Source of the DNA: Pseudoflavitalea rhizosphaerae
GTDB lineage: Bacteria > Bacteroidota > Bacteroidia > Chitinophagales > Chitinophagaceae
Assembly (NCBI RefSeq): GCF_003991355.1
Contig: NZ_RCSU01000015.1
Location: forward strand, 62,001-126,000
Length of the DNA stretch: 64,000 nt
Reading direction: 5' to 3'
Numbering within the stretch: the stretch's first letter is position 1; each line of letters starts with the position of its first letter. The notes beneath the pieces were generated by a model that was given only the letters and a program-made list of their open reading frames with translations, did no database searches and was not told the origin of the DNA. Position numbers and translations under genes: made by a program. Below are positions 52,648 to 60,847 of the stretch, in pieces.

Positions 52648-53607
52648 TCTCCGGATTGCATTGATGATCTTACTGGCATGTACACGCGAATTCTCGATGA
52701 ACCATACATGCGTATTCATGCCTCCGCATACAACGCCGGCAAGATAGATGCCTGGCATATTGGATTCCATCGTGTCCGGGTTATAATCAGGTTGTCTGAC
52801 GGCGTCTTCGGATAATCTTATCCCCGATTGCTGCAGAAGCTGGAAGTCAGGCTGGTAGCCGGTCATAGCGATCACATAATCATTGGGAATGGTGACGATG
52901 CCATCCGGGGTTTGAATATCTATCTCATTTTCTCTTATTTCTTTTATGGAAGAATTGAAAAAAGCTTTGATGCTGCCTTCTTTGATGCGGTTCTCGATAT
53001 CCGGCTTCACCCAGTATTTCACCCGTTTGCCGATACTGTTCTCGCGTACTACCATTGTTACTTCAGCTCCTTTGCGGTAAGTTTCCAGCGCGGCATCCAC
53101 GGCAGAATTGTTGGCGCCTACCACTACCACGCGCTGCATGGCGTAGAAATGCGGGTCTTTGTAGTAATGCGTTACTTTGGGAAGCTCTTCACCGGGAACA
53201 TTCATCAGTACGGGAATATCGTAAAAACCTGTAGCGAGTATGATGAAACCTGTGTTGTAATTGTTCTTATTGGTGGTTACCGCGTACCCATTGCTGATCC
53301 GGCGGATGCCTGTGACCTTTTCCTGGAGTTGTATGTGCACATGATTGCTGGTGGCTACACGTCTGTAATATTCCAGCGCTTCCGGTCTTGTAGGCTTTAC
53401 ATTGTTGGAAACGAAGGGAATGCCGCCGATCTCGATCTTCTCTGAGGTGGAAAAGAAGGTCATATTGCTGGGATAATGATAGAGCGAATTCACCAGGCAT
53501 CCCTTTTCGAGTATCACGTAGTTCAGCCCTGCTTTTGCCGCTTCCAGTGCACAGGCCAGCCCGATAGGGCCTCCGCCAACGATAATGAGGTCAAACTGAT
53601 TCTCCAT
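52645..53607 (-). CDS. YpdA-like FAD/NAD(P)-dependent disulfide reductase
   Basis: This 320-aa flavoprotein is related to YpdA/Bdr, the bacillithiol disulfide reductase. It has the FAD-binding GGGPIGLACALEAAKAG (11-27), the YpdA-type CLVNSLYHYPSNMTFFST segment, ILATGFYDIP, a second Rossmann motif VVVGANNSAVDAALETYRKG for NAD(P)H, and IYLAGVVCGGMNTHVWFIEN at the C-terminus. It lacks a thioredoxin-reductase CxxC. No bacillithiol biosynthesis genes are in the window, so the thiol is unknown. Confidence 0.85.
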   Translation of the reverse strand: MENQFDLIIVGGGPIGLACALEAAKAGLNYVILEKGCLVNSLYHYPSNMTFFSTSEKIEIGGIPFVSNNVKPTRPEALEYYRRVATSNHVHIQLQEKVTGIRRISNGYAVTTNKNNYNTGFIILATGFYDIPVLMNVPGEELPKVTHYYKDPHFYAMQRVVVVGANNSAVDAALETYRKGAEVTMVVRENSIGKRVKYWVKPDIENRIKEGSIKAFFNSSIKEIRENEIDIQTPDGIVTIPNDYVIAMTGYQPDFQLLQQSGIRLSEDAVRQPDYNPDTMESNMPGIYLAGVVCGGMNTHVWFIENSRVHASKIINAIRR

Positions 53608-53690
53608 AGCCGCGCTTGAGTTATTCCAAAGATACCCACCCGCTCTTTTCTCTGATCAAAAAAATGTATTTTGGCACAAATTTTTCCCTT

Positions 53691-54623
53691 ATGCAACAGC
53701 TTGCGCAGTACTGGTACGTCCTCGTGATCCTCCTGGTGCTCTTTGCCGGATTGAAAACGATCAACCAGGGTTATGTTGGTGTGATCACCATGTTTGGCAG
53801 ATACCAGCGTGTGATCAGACCTGGTTTAAGGTTCCTGATCCCCTTCATCGAACAGATCAACCGCAGGGTAAGCGTTCAGAACCGCTCTGTTGAAATGGAG
53901 TTCCAGGCAGTGACTGCGGACCAGGCAAACGTGTATTTCAAGAGCATGCTGTTGTATGCTGTGCAAAATGATAATGAAGAAACGATCAAGAAAGTTGCTT
54001 TCAAATTCCTCAGTGAGCGTGATCTGATGCAGGCGCTCACGCGAACCATCGAAGGCACTATCCGTTCCTTTGTAGCAACCAAACGTCAGGCGGAGATCCT
54101 CGGTCTGCGCAAGGAGATCGTTGAATATGTAAAAGGACAGATCGATCATTTGCTGGAAGACTGGGGGTATCACCTGTTGGATCTTCAGATCAACGATATC
54201 ACTTTCGATAAAGTGATCCTCGATTCCATGAGCAAAGTGGTGGCGAGCAATAACCTGAAAGCCGCTGCAGAGAATGAAGGACAGGCATTGCTGATCACCA
54301 AAACCAAATCTGCGGAAGCAGAAGGCAATGCCATCAAGATCGCGGCAGAAGCGGAAAGACAGGCAGCGCAATTGCGTGGTCAGGGCGTAGCGCTCTTCCG
54401 TGAAGAAGTGGCCAAAGGTATGAGCCAGGCTGCGGAACAAATGAAACAGGCCAATCTCGATACCAATGTGATCCTTTTCAGTATGTGGACGGAAGCCATC
54501 AAGAATTTTGCAGAAGTGGGTAAGGGCAATATCATTTTCCTCGATGGCAGCAGTGAAGGCATGCAAAAAACGATGGGGCAGATCATGGGTATGCTTCAGA
54601 TGAAAGGCGCATCAGACAAGTAG
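53691..54623 (+). CDS. SPFH/band 7 domain protein (stomatin/prohibitin-like)
   Basis: The 310-aa product (ATG at 53691; frames from 53616 and 53664 give unlikely N-termini) has one N-terminal transmembrane helix (YWYVLVILLVLFAGLKTI). A band 7 domain follows (about 25-200: GYVGVITMFGRYQRVIRPGL, RVSVQNRSVEMEFQAVTADQ), then a long helical region rich in Ala, Glu and Gln. It probably forms oligomeric membrane scaffolds. No NfeD partner is adjacent. A TATTTTGGC promoter-like element lies about 25 bp upstream. Confidence 0.9.
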   Translation: MQQLAQYWYVLVILLVLFAGLKTINQGYVGVITMFGRYQRVIRPGLRFLIPFIEQINRRVSVQNRSVEMEFQAVTADQANVYFKSMLLYAVQNDNEETIKKVAFKFLSERDLMQALTRTIEGTIRSFVATKRQAEILGLRKEIVEYVKGQIDHLLEDWGYHLLDLQINDITFDKVILDSMSKVVASNNLKAAAENEGQALLITKTKSAEAEGNAIKIAAEAERQAAQLRGQGVALFREEVAKGMSQAAEQMKQANLDTNVILFSMWTEAIKNFAEVGKGNIIFLDGSSEGMQKTMGQIMGMLQMKGASDK

Positions 54624-54710
54624 ATCATAACAATCTTTTAAGAAATATATAAACAGGTGCAATCGTTTTAGGCCCGCATTTGTTTACATTTACAACTTAA
54701 ACAAAACTGG

Positions 54711-55409
54711 ATGAACTGGTTCTTTTTACAGATTGGCGCTACTGATACGGTGAAACAGACCGTAGGAGCGGTAACCGATGCTTCTCAACAGTCAATGAAT
54801 GTAATGGATATGCTCACCAAGGGCGGTCCGCTGATGATCCCTCTCGCTGCATTGTTTGTGCTGGCTGTGTTCTTCTTTTTTGAAAGATGGCTCTCCATCC
54901 GCAAATCAAGTCATCTCGATCCCAATTTCATGAACATCATCCGCGACAATATCCTGAGTGGCAACGTGCAGTCTGCACGCGCCCTGGCCAGGAACACGGC
55001 TAATCCCGTGGCGCGCATGATCGATAAAGGATTGCAGCGCATCGGCAAACCCATCGACGCCATTGAAAGGAGTATGGAGAATGTGGGCAAGCTGGAAGTG
55101 TACAAATTGGAAAAGAACCTTTCCGTATTAACACTTGTTTACGGTATCGCACCGATGTTCGGGTTCCTCGGCACCATCTTCGGTATGTTGCAGTTGTTCT
55201 ACAATATCAATGCCTCCGGTGATTTCACGCCTGCACAGATAGCAGGTGGTATCTACACCAAGATGATCACTTCCGCTTCCGGTCTGATCATTGGACTGCT
55301 GGCATATGTTGGTCACAATTTCCTGAATGCACAGATCGACAAGAATGTGAACAGGATGGAAGCCGCAAGCGCAGAGTTCATCGATATTTTGCAGGAGCCT
55401 ACGCGATAA
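54711..55409 (+). CDS. MotA/TolQ/ExbB proton channel family protein
   Basis: This 232-aa inner membrane protein has the ExbB layout: a first helix (GGPLMIPLAALFVLAVFFFFER), a cytoplasmic loop, and two more helices with TLVYGIAPMFGFLGTIFGML and GLIIGLLAYVGHNFLN. The N-terminus has a polar segment (TDTVKQTVGAVTDASQQS). With the ExbD-like protein encoded next, it would use the proton gradient to energise TonB or to act in envelope maintenance (TolQR). No tonB gene is adjacent, though TonB-dependent transport is expected from the receptor at 7845. Confidence 0.92.
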   Translation: MNWFFLQIGATDTVKQTVGAVTDASQQSMNVMDMLTKGGPLMIPLAALFVLAVFFFFERWLSIRKSSHLDPNFMNIIRDNILSGNVQSARALARNTANPVARMIDKGLQRIGKPIDAIERSMENVGKLEVYKLEKNLSVLTLVYGIAPMFGFLGTIFGMLQLFYNINASGDFTPAQIAGGIYTKMITSASGLIIGLLAYVGHNFLNAQIDKNVNRMEAASAEFIDILQEPTR

Positions 55410-55442
55410 GCGCACTACTGCTGACAGCAAAAACAACAGCTC

Positions 55443-55841
55443 ATGAATTTAAGAAGAAGATTACGATCACACCAGGAGTTACATGCAGGAGCGCTCAACG
55501 ATATCCTGTTCATCCTCCTTTTCTTCTTCCTGATCGTTTCAACTATCGCCAATCCGAATATTGTAAAAGTAAATAATCCCAAAGGCACTAAGGATACCAA
55601 GGCCAAACAACATATCACGGTAAGTATTGATAAGGACCAGCATTATTATCTCGGTACCAAAATGATCGATCCTATGCTGATCGATACCGTGGTGAAGGCA
55701 GAGATCCTGAAATTCAAAACGCATGTGGATACACCCGTAGTGGTGATCAATGCTGATACATCAGCTTATTTCGGGGAAGTATTCCGCATCATGAGGCTGG
55801 CTGCCAGGTCCGGCGCCAAAACAGTGGCTAACGTGAAGTAA
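55443..55841 (+). CDS. ExbD/TolR family protein
   Basis: This 132-aa protein has one N-terminal transmembrane helix (DILFILLFFFLIVSTIANPN) with the conserved proton-conducting Asp at its start, followed by a periplasmic domain ending in VMRLAARSGAKTVANVK-like text (IMRLAARSGAKTVA). It pairs with the ExbB-like protein 33 bp upstream. Its end overlaps the convergent prmC stop by 14 bp. Confidence 0.92.
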   Translation: MNLRRRLRSHQELHAGALNDILFILLFFFLIVSTIANPNIVKVNNPKGTKDTKAKQHITVSIDKDQHYYLGTKMIDPMLIDTVVKAEILKFKTHVDTPVVVINADTSAYFGEVFRIMRLAARSGAKTVANVK

Positions 55842-56691
55842 GCCCTTCAGCTTTTATCATTCTGTCTTTTTCCTGCATATCGCGCCTGAGCGTTACCCTG
55901 CCGAATCCTTTCTCCTGAAAGAGCGCCAGGGAGGCGGCCCCCAGGTCTTCATGGATCTCCGCATATACAGTTCCTTCTTCTTTCAATTTTATCAATGAGA
56001 GCTCAGCAATTGCCTTGTAAAAGGTAAGCGGATCATTATTGCTCACAAACAATGCAAGATGTGGTTCATGTTCCAGCACATTTGCGTGCATGGATCCCTT
56101 GTTATGTTCAGGAATATAGGGAGGATTGGAAACGATGATATCCACTTCAGGTAGTTGCTCCCAAAGGGAGGCATCCAGGATGTTTTGTTGAATGAAATGT
56201 ACTTCCGCTGCAAGATCAGCAGCATTTTGCTTTGCCAATTCCAGTGCGCCTGCGCTCACATCGCAACTGTATACGGTGGCCTGCGGCAATGCTTTTTTGA
56301 GGGCGATGGGAATGCAGCCGCTGCCTGTTCCTATGTCGAGTATGCGTAACTGTTGCTGGTGCTGCTGTTCATTGATGATCCAATCCACCAGTTCTTCTGT
56401 TTCCGGGCGGGGGATCAGTACATTTTCGTTTACATGGAAGCGTAAGCCATGGAACCAGGATTCTCCGAGTACGTATTGAACGGGGCGGTGGCGAAGGAGA
56501 TCGGAGAGATGCTGATCGAATAAAATCTTCTGATCCGTAGTCAGATGTTCCTTTGCGTGAACCAGCCTGGCACTCTTGCTCATTCCTGTAATGCTTTCCA
56601 GCACCCAGTCTGTGATATTGGCGGCTTCCCTGGATCCGTATATAGTTGCGAGTTGCTCCTGTAGCGTCAATCTTGCTTCCTGTATGGTCAT
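55828..56691 (-). CDS. prmC: Peptide chain release factor N5-glutamine methyltransferase
   Basis: This 287-aa enzyme methylates the GGQ glutamine of release factors. It has the N-terminal helical domain (1-85, with VQYVLGESWFHGLRF), SAM motif I LDIGTGSGCIPIALKK (118-133) and the active-site NPPY (189-192). It is full length. A TAACTTTG -7 element lies 5 bp upstream of the ATG, at the very edge of repeat copy 4, implying a leaderless or near-leaderless message. Confidence 0.93.
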   Translation of the reverse strand: MTIQEARLTLQEQLATIYGSREAANITDWVLESITGMSKSARLVHAKEHLTTDQKILFDQHLSDLLRHRPVQYVLGESWFHGLRFHVNENVLIPRPETEELVDWIINEQQHQQQLRILDIGTGSGCIPIALKKALPQATVYSCDVSAGALELAKQNAADLAAEVHFIQQNILDASLWEQLPEVDIIVSNPPYIPEHNKGSMHANVLEHEPHLALFVSNNDPLTFYKAIAELSLIKLKEEGTVYAEIHEDLGAASLALFQEKGFGRVTLRRDMQEKDRMIKAEGLTSR

Positions 56692-56695
56692 GAAA

Positions 56696-56703
56696 CAAAG
56701 TTA
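56696..56703 (-). promoter_or_regulatory. prmC -7 element at the edge of repeat copy 4
   Basis: The minus strand reads TAACTTTG, a match to TAnnTTTG, ending 4 bp before the ATG. Any -33 element would fall inside the palindromic repeat. Confidence 0.4.
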
Positions 56704-56835
56704 GTGAGTGCCCAGTCGCTCGCCTCCCGGCGAGTGACTTTTATTTTGTCGCCTCCGGCGACGCGGTGTTCGCCGGAAGCGAACAAACAGAAGTCACTCG
56801 CCAGGAGGCGAGCGACTGGCAGCTCTCCGAGCGCC
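56703..56835. repeat. Nested palindromic element, copy 4, in a divergent promoter region
   Basis: Outer arms AGTCGCTCGCC...GAGTGACTT (from 56714) and AAGTCACTCGCC...GCGAGCGACT (to 56817) are inverse complements, and the inner dyads GTCGCCtccGGCGAC and GTTCGCCggaaGCGAAC lie between. The terminal inverted repeats are lost. Unlike the other three, it lies between two divergent genes, prmC and ribD. The AGCTCTCCGAGCG tail at 56821-56833 matches the flank of copies 2 and 3. Confidence 0.82.
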
Positions 56836-56864
56836 TTCCGGCCTGCCATAACCGCAGAATCCGT

Positions 56865-56872
56865 TATATTTG
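56865..56872 (+). promoter_or_regulatory. ribD -7 element
   Basis: TATATTTG matches TAnnTTTG exactly, 34 bp upstream of the ribD ATG at 56907 and 29 bp after repeat copy 4. No FMN riboswitch precedes the gene. Confidence 0.6.
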
Positions 56873-56906
56873 CAGGCATTATCCAATCATCCCCTTAGTA
56901 ATTCTA

Positions 56907-57983
56907 ATGCTGAACATCGCCGATCCATCTATAATGGTGCATGAGCGCTTCATGCAGCGCTGCCTGGAACTGGCTGTTCTGGGAGCAGGGCATGTTGCAC
57001 CCAATCCCCTGGTGGGCGCAGTGTTGGTGCATAACGGAAGGATCATTGGAGAAGGCTACCATCAGCAATATGGCGGGCCGCATGCGGAAGTGAATTGCAT
57101 CAACGCTGTGGCGGAGAAAGATAAAGCACTGATCAGCCAGTCTGTTATGTATGTGAGCCTGGAGCCCTGCGCACATCACGGCAAAACACCGCCCTGCGCG
57201 GATCTGCTGGTCCGTCATAAGATACCCCTGGTTGTTGTTGGTTGTCGCGATCCCTTTCCTGAAGTGGATGGCAAGGGAATCGAAAAAATGCGTACAGCCG
57301 GTATCGATGTGATCGTGGGCGTTTGCGGGGAGGATGCAAAGGAGATCAACAAGAGGTTCTTTACATATCATACGGCTTTTCGTCCCTACATCATTTTGAA
57401 ATGGGCGCAAACGGCTGATGGCTTCATTGCCGGCATTCCGGGAGAACGCCTGTTGATCACTAATGCGCTCACCAACCGGTTTGTACATCGCTGGCGCTCC
57501 GAAGAAGCAGCGATCCTGGTGGGCACCAATACCGCCATGCAGGACGATCCGCAACTGAATGCACGCTACTGGACCGGGCCCGATCCCATCCGGCTGGTGG
57601 TGGATATGGATCTTCGTTTGCCGAAGACCCTGCAGATATTCAACGATGGTTCAAAGACCATTGTGATCAATGCTATCCGGCAGGACGAGAAAAATGGAAT
57701 TCAGTACATCCGGATCGAACGGAAGAAAGAAATGGTGTCACAGATCCTGCAGGCCCTGTACCAACTGCGGATCAACAGTGTGCTGGTGGAAGGCGGAGCC
57801 GTGTTGCTGCAATCTTTCATCGATTCGGGATACTGGGATGAAGCCCGCGTGATCACCAACACAGCCCTTACAGCCGGAACAGGGTTACCTGCACCCAGGC
57901 TACTGATGGCGGAATCGGTTTACACAGAACAAATTCTAACAGACATAATTCAGGTCTTTTCAAGACCGGTGGTTTCATTATGA
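56907..57983 (+). CDS. ribD: Riboflavin biosynthesis deaminase/reductase
   Basis: This 358-aa bifunctional enzyme does the deaminase and reductase steps of riboflavin synthesis. The N-terminal deaminase binds zinc through HAE (59-61) and PCAHHGKTPPC (87-97). The C-terminal reductase has ILKWAQTADGFIA, ILVGTNTAMQDDPQLNAR and LVEGGAVLLQSF. The start at 56907 lies after the -7 element; 56934 is an alternative. A longer frame from 56766 runs through the repeat and is rejected. Its stop overlaps the next ATG by 4 bp (ATGA). Confidence 0.93.
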   Translation: MLNIADPSIMVHERFMQRCLELAVLGAGHVAPNPLVGAVLVHNGRIIGEGYHQQYGGPHAEVNCINAVAEKDKALISQSVMYVSLEPCAHHGKTPPCADLLVRHKIPLVVVGCRDPFPEVDGKGIEKMRTAGIDVIVGVCGEDAKEINKRFFTYHTAFRPYIILKWAQTADGFIAGIPGERLLITNALTNRFVHRWRSEEAAILVGTNTAMQDDPQLNARYWTGPDPIRLVVDMDLRLPKTLQIFNDGSKTIVINAIRQDEKNGIQYIRIERKKEMVSQILQALYQLRINSVLVEGGAVLLQSFIDSGYWDEARVITNTALTAGTGLPAPRLLMAESVYTEQILTDIIQVFSRPVVSL

Positions 57984-58597
57984 CAACAATGATTGAGCAG
58001 GACTTCTATAGTACTATCGAGAAATCTGGCGTAGCCGAGTATAAAGACCGCGGCAGCAAATTCATCGCGTACGCTTTTCCGGTAGCCTCGGTGGAGGATT
58101 TCAAGAAAAGGCTGGAAGATGTGAAGAAAGAACATCCCAAAGCTACTCATCATTGCTTTGCCTACCGGTTAGGGACAGACGGAAATACCTATCGCGTCAG
58201 CGATGACGGCGAACCTTCCGGCACGGCGGGCAAGCCTATTCTCGGGCAGATCGACAGCAAACAGCTTACCGATACACTGATTGTTGTAGTACGTTATTTC
58301 GGCGGTACTTTACTGGGAGTACCCGGACTGATCAATGCCTATAAAAGCGCAGCCTCGATGGTATTACAGGTAACACCCGCCCTCCAGAAAGCCATCGAAG
58401 TCAATTATACCCTCACTTTCGATTACACGATGATGAATGAAGTGATGATGATCGTAAAACAGCTCAACTGCACCGTGATAGAGCAGGAAGCAATGTTGTT
58501 CTGCAAACTGGTGATCGGGATCCCCAAAGCCAGGCTGGAAGAAGCATTGTACAGGCTGGGGGATATCAGGGGAGTTGAAGTGAAGAAGAATGGCTAA
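57980..58597 (+). CDS. YigZ/IMPACT family protein
   Basis: This 205-aa protein has the Impact N-terminal domain (YKDRGSKFIAYAFPVASVED, ATHHCFAYRLG, YRVSDDGEPSGTAGKPIL, VVVRYFGGTLLGVPGLINAY) and a C-terminal ferredoxin-like domain (DUF1949). YigZ-type proteins are thought to bind nucleic acid or ribosomes; the exact role is unknown. It is coupled to ribD by a 4-bp overlap. It runs convergently toward the DUF1361 gene with 7 bp between the stops. Confidence 0.9.
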   Translation: MTTMIEQDFYSTIEKSGVAEYKDRGSKFIAYAFPVASVEDFKKRLEDVKKEHPKATHHCFAYRLGTDGNTYRVSDDGEPSGTAGKPILGQIDSKQLTDTLIVVVRYFGGTLLGVPGLINAYKSAASMVLQVTPALQKAIEVNYTLTFDYTMMNEVMMIVKQLNCTVIEQEAMLFCKLVIGIPKARLEEALYRLGDIRGVEVKKNG

Positions 58598-58604
58598 AAG
58601 AGGA

Positions 58605-59291
58605 TCATCTGATAGCCTTACTCAGCTGCTTCAATGTTACATACATGATCCCCATCATCACTGAATAGCAGAGCACCATGCTCCAGGCGATCCTGTTCTC
58701 CACCGGATGCAGTATCATCTCAAAAATATCCCCCATCAATACAAACGGATTGGAAATGATATCCCAGGTATTGAAACGGAGGAACCGCCCGATATACACT
58801 CCCCATGCATTGAGGAACATTACAGGCGCCATGAACCACCATTCACGGATCTGCGGCACAAGTACATGCCAGATCTTTTCCATTTGTCTTACACTCAGTA
58901 CGCCCATCATTACACCATTCCAGGCGCAGCTCAGGATCAGGGCCAGGTCATACCAGCGCGGCATGTTAGGAGTAGAGCCAAGATGAAAAAGATCTGTGAT
59001 GATATAGAATGCATTCGGCATCCAGAACAACCAGAGAAGAAATACAATGATGAATTTAATACGGGTGTTGATCAGTCGGGGTTCACGGCTGATGGCCTTC
59101 GTAATAAGATAAGGTAAAAAAGCCAGGAAAAGATTCCAGACAAGGAAGAGATAAGTAAACTGGCCTGTGTAAACGATCCTGCCGCTTATCATGGCAATGC
59201 TGAACAGTACTGAAAGCGAAAGCGCTTTATCGATCTGCTCCGATGGAAGGAAACGGCGTATGCTGAGAGCCGTTAGTTTCAATGTACTCAT
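58605..59291 (-). CDS. DUF1361 integral membrane protein
   Basis: From the ATG at 59291 the protein has 228 aa and six or seven hydrophobic helices (ALSLSVLFSIAMISGRIVY, FLVWNLFLAFLPYLITKA, FIIVFLLWLFWMPNAFYIIT, and more). The LPNAFYIITDLFHL-type segment (MPNAFYIITDLFHLG) is the DUF1361 hallmark. Function unknown. Its ATG overlaps the DgkA stop (ATGA), so the two are coupled. A much longer frame from 59525 is the DgkA gene read in another frame and is rejected. Confidence 0.88.
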   Translation of the reverse strand: MSTLKLTALSIRRFLPSEQIDKALSLSVLFSIAMISGRIVYTGQFTYLFLVWNLFLAFLPYLITKAISREPRLINTRIKFIIVFLLWLFWMPNAFYIITDLFHLGSTPNMPRWYDLALILSCAWNGVMMGVLSVRQMEKIWHVLVPQIREWWFMAPVMFLNAWGVYIGRFLRFNTWDIISNPFVLMGDIFEMILHPVENRIAWSMVLCYSVMMGIMYVTLKQLSKAIR

Positions 59292-59665
59292 AAAAGGGCA
59301 ATGATTTTTGGAATGAAAATAAATGCACCGGCTGTTACAGCGGTGAGGGCTGCAATCAACACGGCTCCTGCTGCGAGGTCTTTGATGGCGCCGATCTTCG
59401 GATCTTTTTCCGTAGAAATGAAATCCATGGTCCTTTCTACACAGGTGTTCAATATCTCTGTTACCCAAACGAACCCTATCGCTATCACAATTGCGGTCCA
59501 TTCCCAGCGCTCTAATTGTAACCATAAGCCTGCAATGATGATCATTACTGTGGCTACCAGATGGATTATGGCATTGTGCTCATACCTGAGCAGGTTCCGT
59601 ATGCCCTTGAATGCATAACCGAAACTATTGGCCCTGGCCCGGAGTGAAAATTTTTCGTTGGTCAT
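59288..59665 (-). CDS. Diacylglycerol kinase / undecaprenol kinase (DgkA family)
   Basis: The start at 59665 gives a 125-aa protein of the DgkA fold: SFGYAFKGIRNLLRYEHNA with E29, three transmembrane helices (IIHLVATVMIIIAGLWLQL, WTAIVIAIGFVWVTEILNT and the last AVLIAALTAVTAGAFIFIP), and the active-site pattern EILNTCVERTMDF, then KDLAAGAVL. Members phosphorylate diacylglycerol or undecaprenol in the inner membrane. The Bacteroidota form is closer to undecaprenol kinase, but specificity is not certain. Its stop overlaps the DUF1361 start. Confidence 0.9.
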   Translation of the reverse strand: MTNEKFSLRARANSFGYAFKGIRNLLRYEHNAIIHLVATVMIIIAGLWLQLERWEWTAIVIAIGFVWVTEILNTCVERTMDFISTEKDPKIGAIKDLAAGAVLIAALTAVTAGAFIFIPKIIALL

Positions 59666-59835
59666 CGATGTTTGTTTAGCAATGATTCCGGTGAATTGAA
59701 AGCACTTTGTAATACAAAGTGTATGCCGGAAAAAATAGACCCACATGGGTCATTATGAAAAGAAGAAGGAATTTTTGATCCTCCTTCGTTTCACAAAACA
59801 AAGAAATCTTTTTCAGAAATGCCAGATAAAATAAA

Positions 59836-59870
59836 ACAGGCGCCCCATATTTAACGTTTGGAGCGCCTGT
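59836..59870 (-). terminator. Terminator after the 3-hydroxybutyryl-CoA dehydrogenase gene
   Basis: ACAGGCGC (59836-59843) pairs with GCGCCTGT (59863-59870) across a loop of about 19 nt. On the minus strand it is followed by TTTATTTTATC, so it ends the 59890 gene. Confidence 0.75.
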
Positions 59871-59889
59871 GGAATAATATGAGCTGCGA

Positions 59890-60786
59890 TTACTTTTTGA
59901 ACATGCCGCTTACTACCAGGTCTTTGCTTCCTTGTGTGTATTTATAAAATCCTTCTCCGCTCTTGGCGCCAAGGTAACCGGCGGTAACCATATTGGTGAG
60001 CAGGGGACAGGGAGCATATTTGGGATTGCCGAATCCATCGTGCAGTACTTTGAGGATGGAATAGCAAACGTCCAGTCCTATAAAGTCGGCCAGTTGCAGT
60101 GGTCCCATCGGATGCGCCATACCGAGTTTCATTACCGTATCGATCTCTTCCACCCCGGCTACGCCTTCATAAAGACTGTAAATGGCTTCGTTGATCATCG
60201 GCATCAGGATGCGGTTGGCGATGAAACCGGGATAGTCGTTCACCACGCAGGGAACTTTGCCCAGTTGTTTGCTCAGCGCCACGATCATGTCTGTAACCTC
60301 TTTGTCTGTTGCATATCCATTGATGATCTCTACCAGTTTCATTACCGGTACAGGGTTCATGAAGTGCATACCGATCACTTTATTGGCCCTTTTGGTAACG
60401 GAGGCAATTTTAGTGATGGAAATAGAAGATGTATTGGTGGCCAGGACAGCGTGGGGATTGGCGAACTCGTCGAGCTGTTTGAAGATCTTCAGTTTCAGGT
60501 CAACATTCTCAGTAGCGGCTTCCACCACCAGTTCAGCATCGAGAACGCCGGCGGCAAGATCATTGAAAGTGGAGATCCTGCCGAGGGCAGCCGCCTTCTG
60601 ATCTTCAGTGGCGCTTCCTTTGGCTATTTGTCTGTCGAAGTTCTTTGTGATAGTCTGTAAAGCTTTTTCAAGCTGGGGCTGGTTCACATCAATGAGGTTC
60701 ACTTTAAAACCACCCTGGGCAAATACATGCGCAATTCCATTGCCCATAGTGCCCGCGCCTATGACGGCTACCTGTTGTAATGACAT
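59890..60786 (-). CDS. 3-hydroxybutyryl-CoA dehydrogenase
   Basis: This 298-aa enzyme oxidises or reduces 3-hydroxyacyl-CoA/acetoacetyl-CoA with NAD(P). It has the N-terminal Rossmann motif GAGTMGNGIAHVFAQGG (10-26) with D34 in NLIDVN. The catalytic region shows LATNTSSISITKIA and IGMHFMNPVPVMKLVEII (H and N of the catalytic pair), and the helical C-terminal domain follows (YPGFIANRILMPMINEAIY, DTVMKLGMAHPMGPLQLAD). It is the short single-function form. A TACATTTG -7 element lies upstream. Confidence 0.93.
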   Translation of the reverse strand: MSLQQVAVIGAGTMGNGIAHVFAQGGFKVNLIDVNQPQLEKALQTITKNFDRQIAKGSATEDQKAAALGRISTFNDLAAGVLDAELVVEAATENVDLKLKIFKQLDEFANPHAVLATNTSSISITKIASVTKRANKVIGMHFMNPVPVMKLVEIINGYATDKEVTDMIVALSKQLGKVPCVVNDYPGFIANRILMPMINEAIYSLYEGVAGVEEIDTVMKLGMAHPMGPLQLADFIGLDVCYSILKVLHDGFGNPKYAPCPLLTNMVTAGYLGAKSGEGFYKYTQGSKDLVVSGMFKK

Positions 60787-60823
60787 ACAATGTTTTTTAA
60801 TATGCAGATAAGTACAAGCGGGG

Positions 60824-60831
60824 CAAATGTA
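60824..60831 (-). promoter_or_regulatory. -7 element for the 3-hydroxybutyryl-CoA dehydrogenase gene
   Basis: The minus strand reads TACATTTG, an exact TAnnTTTG match, 38 bp upstream of the ATG at 60786. Confidence 0.55.
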
Positions 60832-60847
60832 GAAAAAAAACTAACAG

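Noticed and set aside
56766-56906. N-terminal extension of ribD through repeat copy 4
   Set aside because: The extension encodes the chance repeat peptide, lies upstream of the TATATTTG promoter element, and is not part of RibD.
56836-56906. Possible FMN riboswitch before ribD
   Set aside because: The leader after the -7 element is only about 30 nt, far too short for the conserved FMN aptamer, and its conserved blocks are absent.
59292-59525. N-terminal extension of the DUF1361 gene
   Set aside because: These codons overlap dgkA in another frame and give an Arg/His-rich segment; the ATG at 59291 in an ATGA overlap is the natural start.
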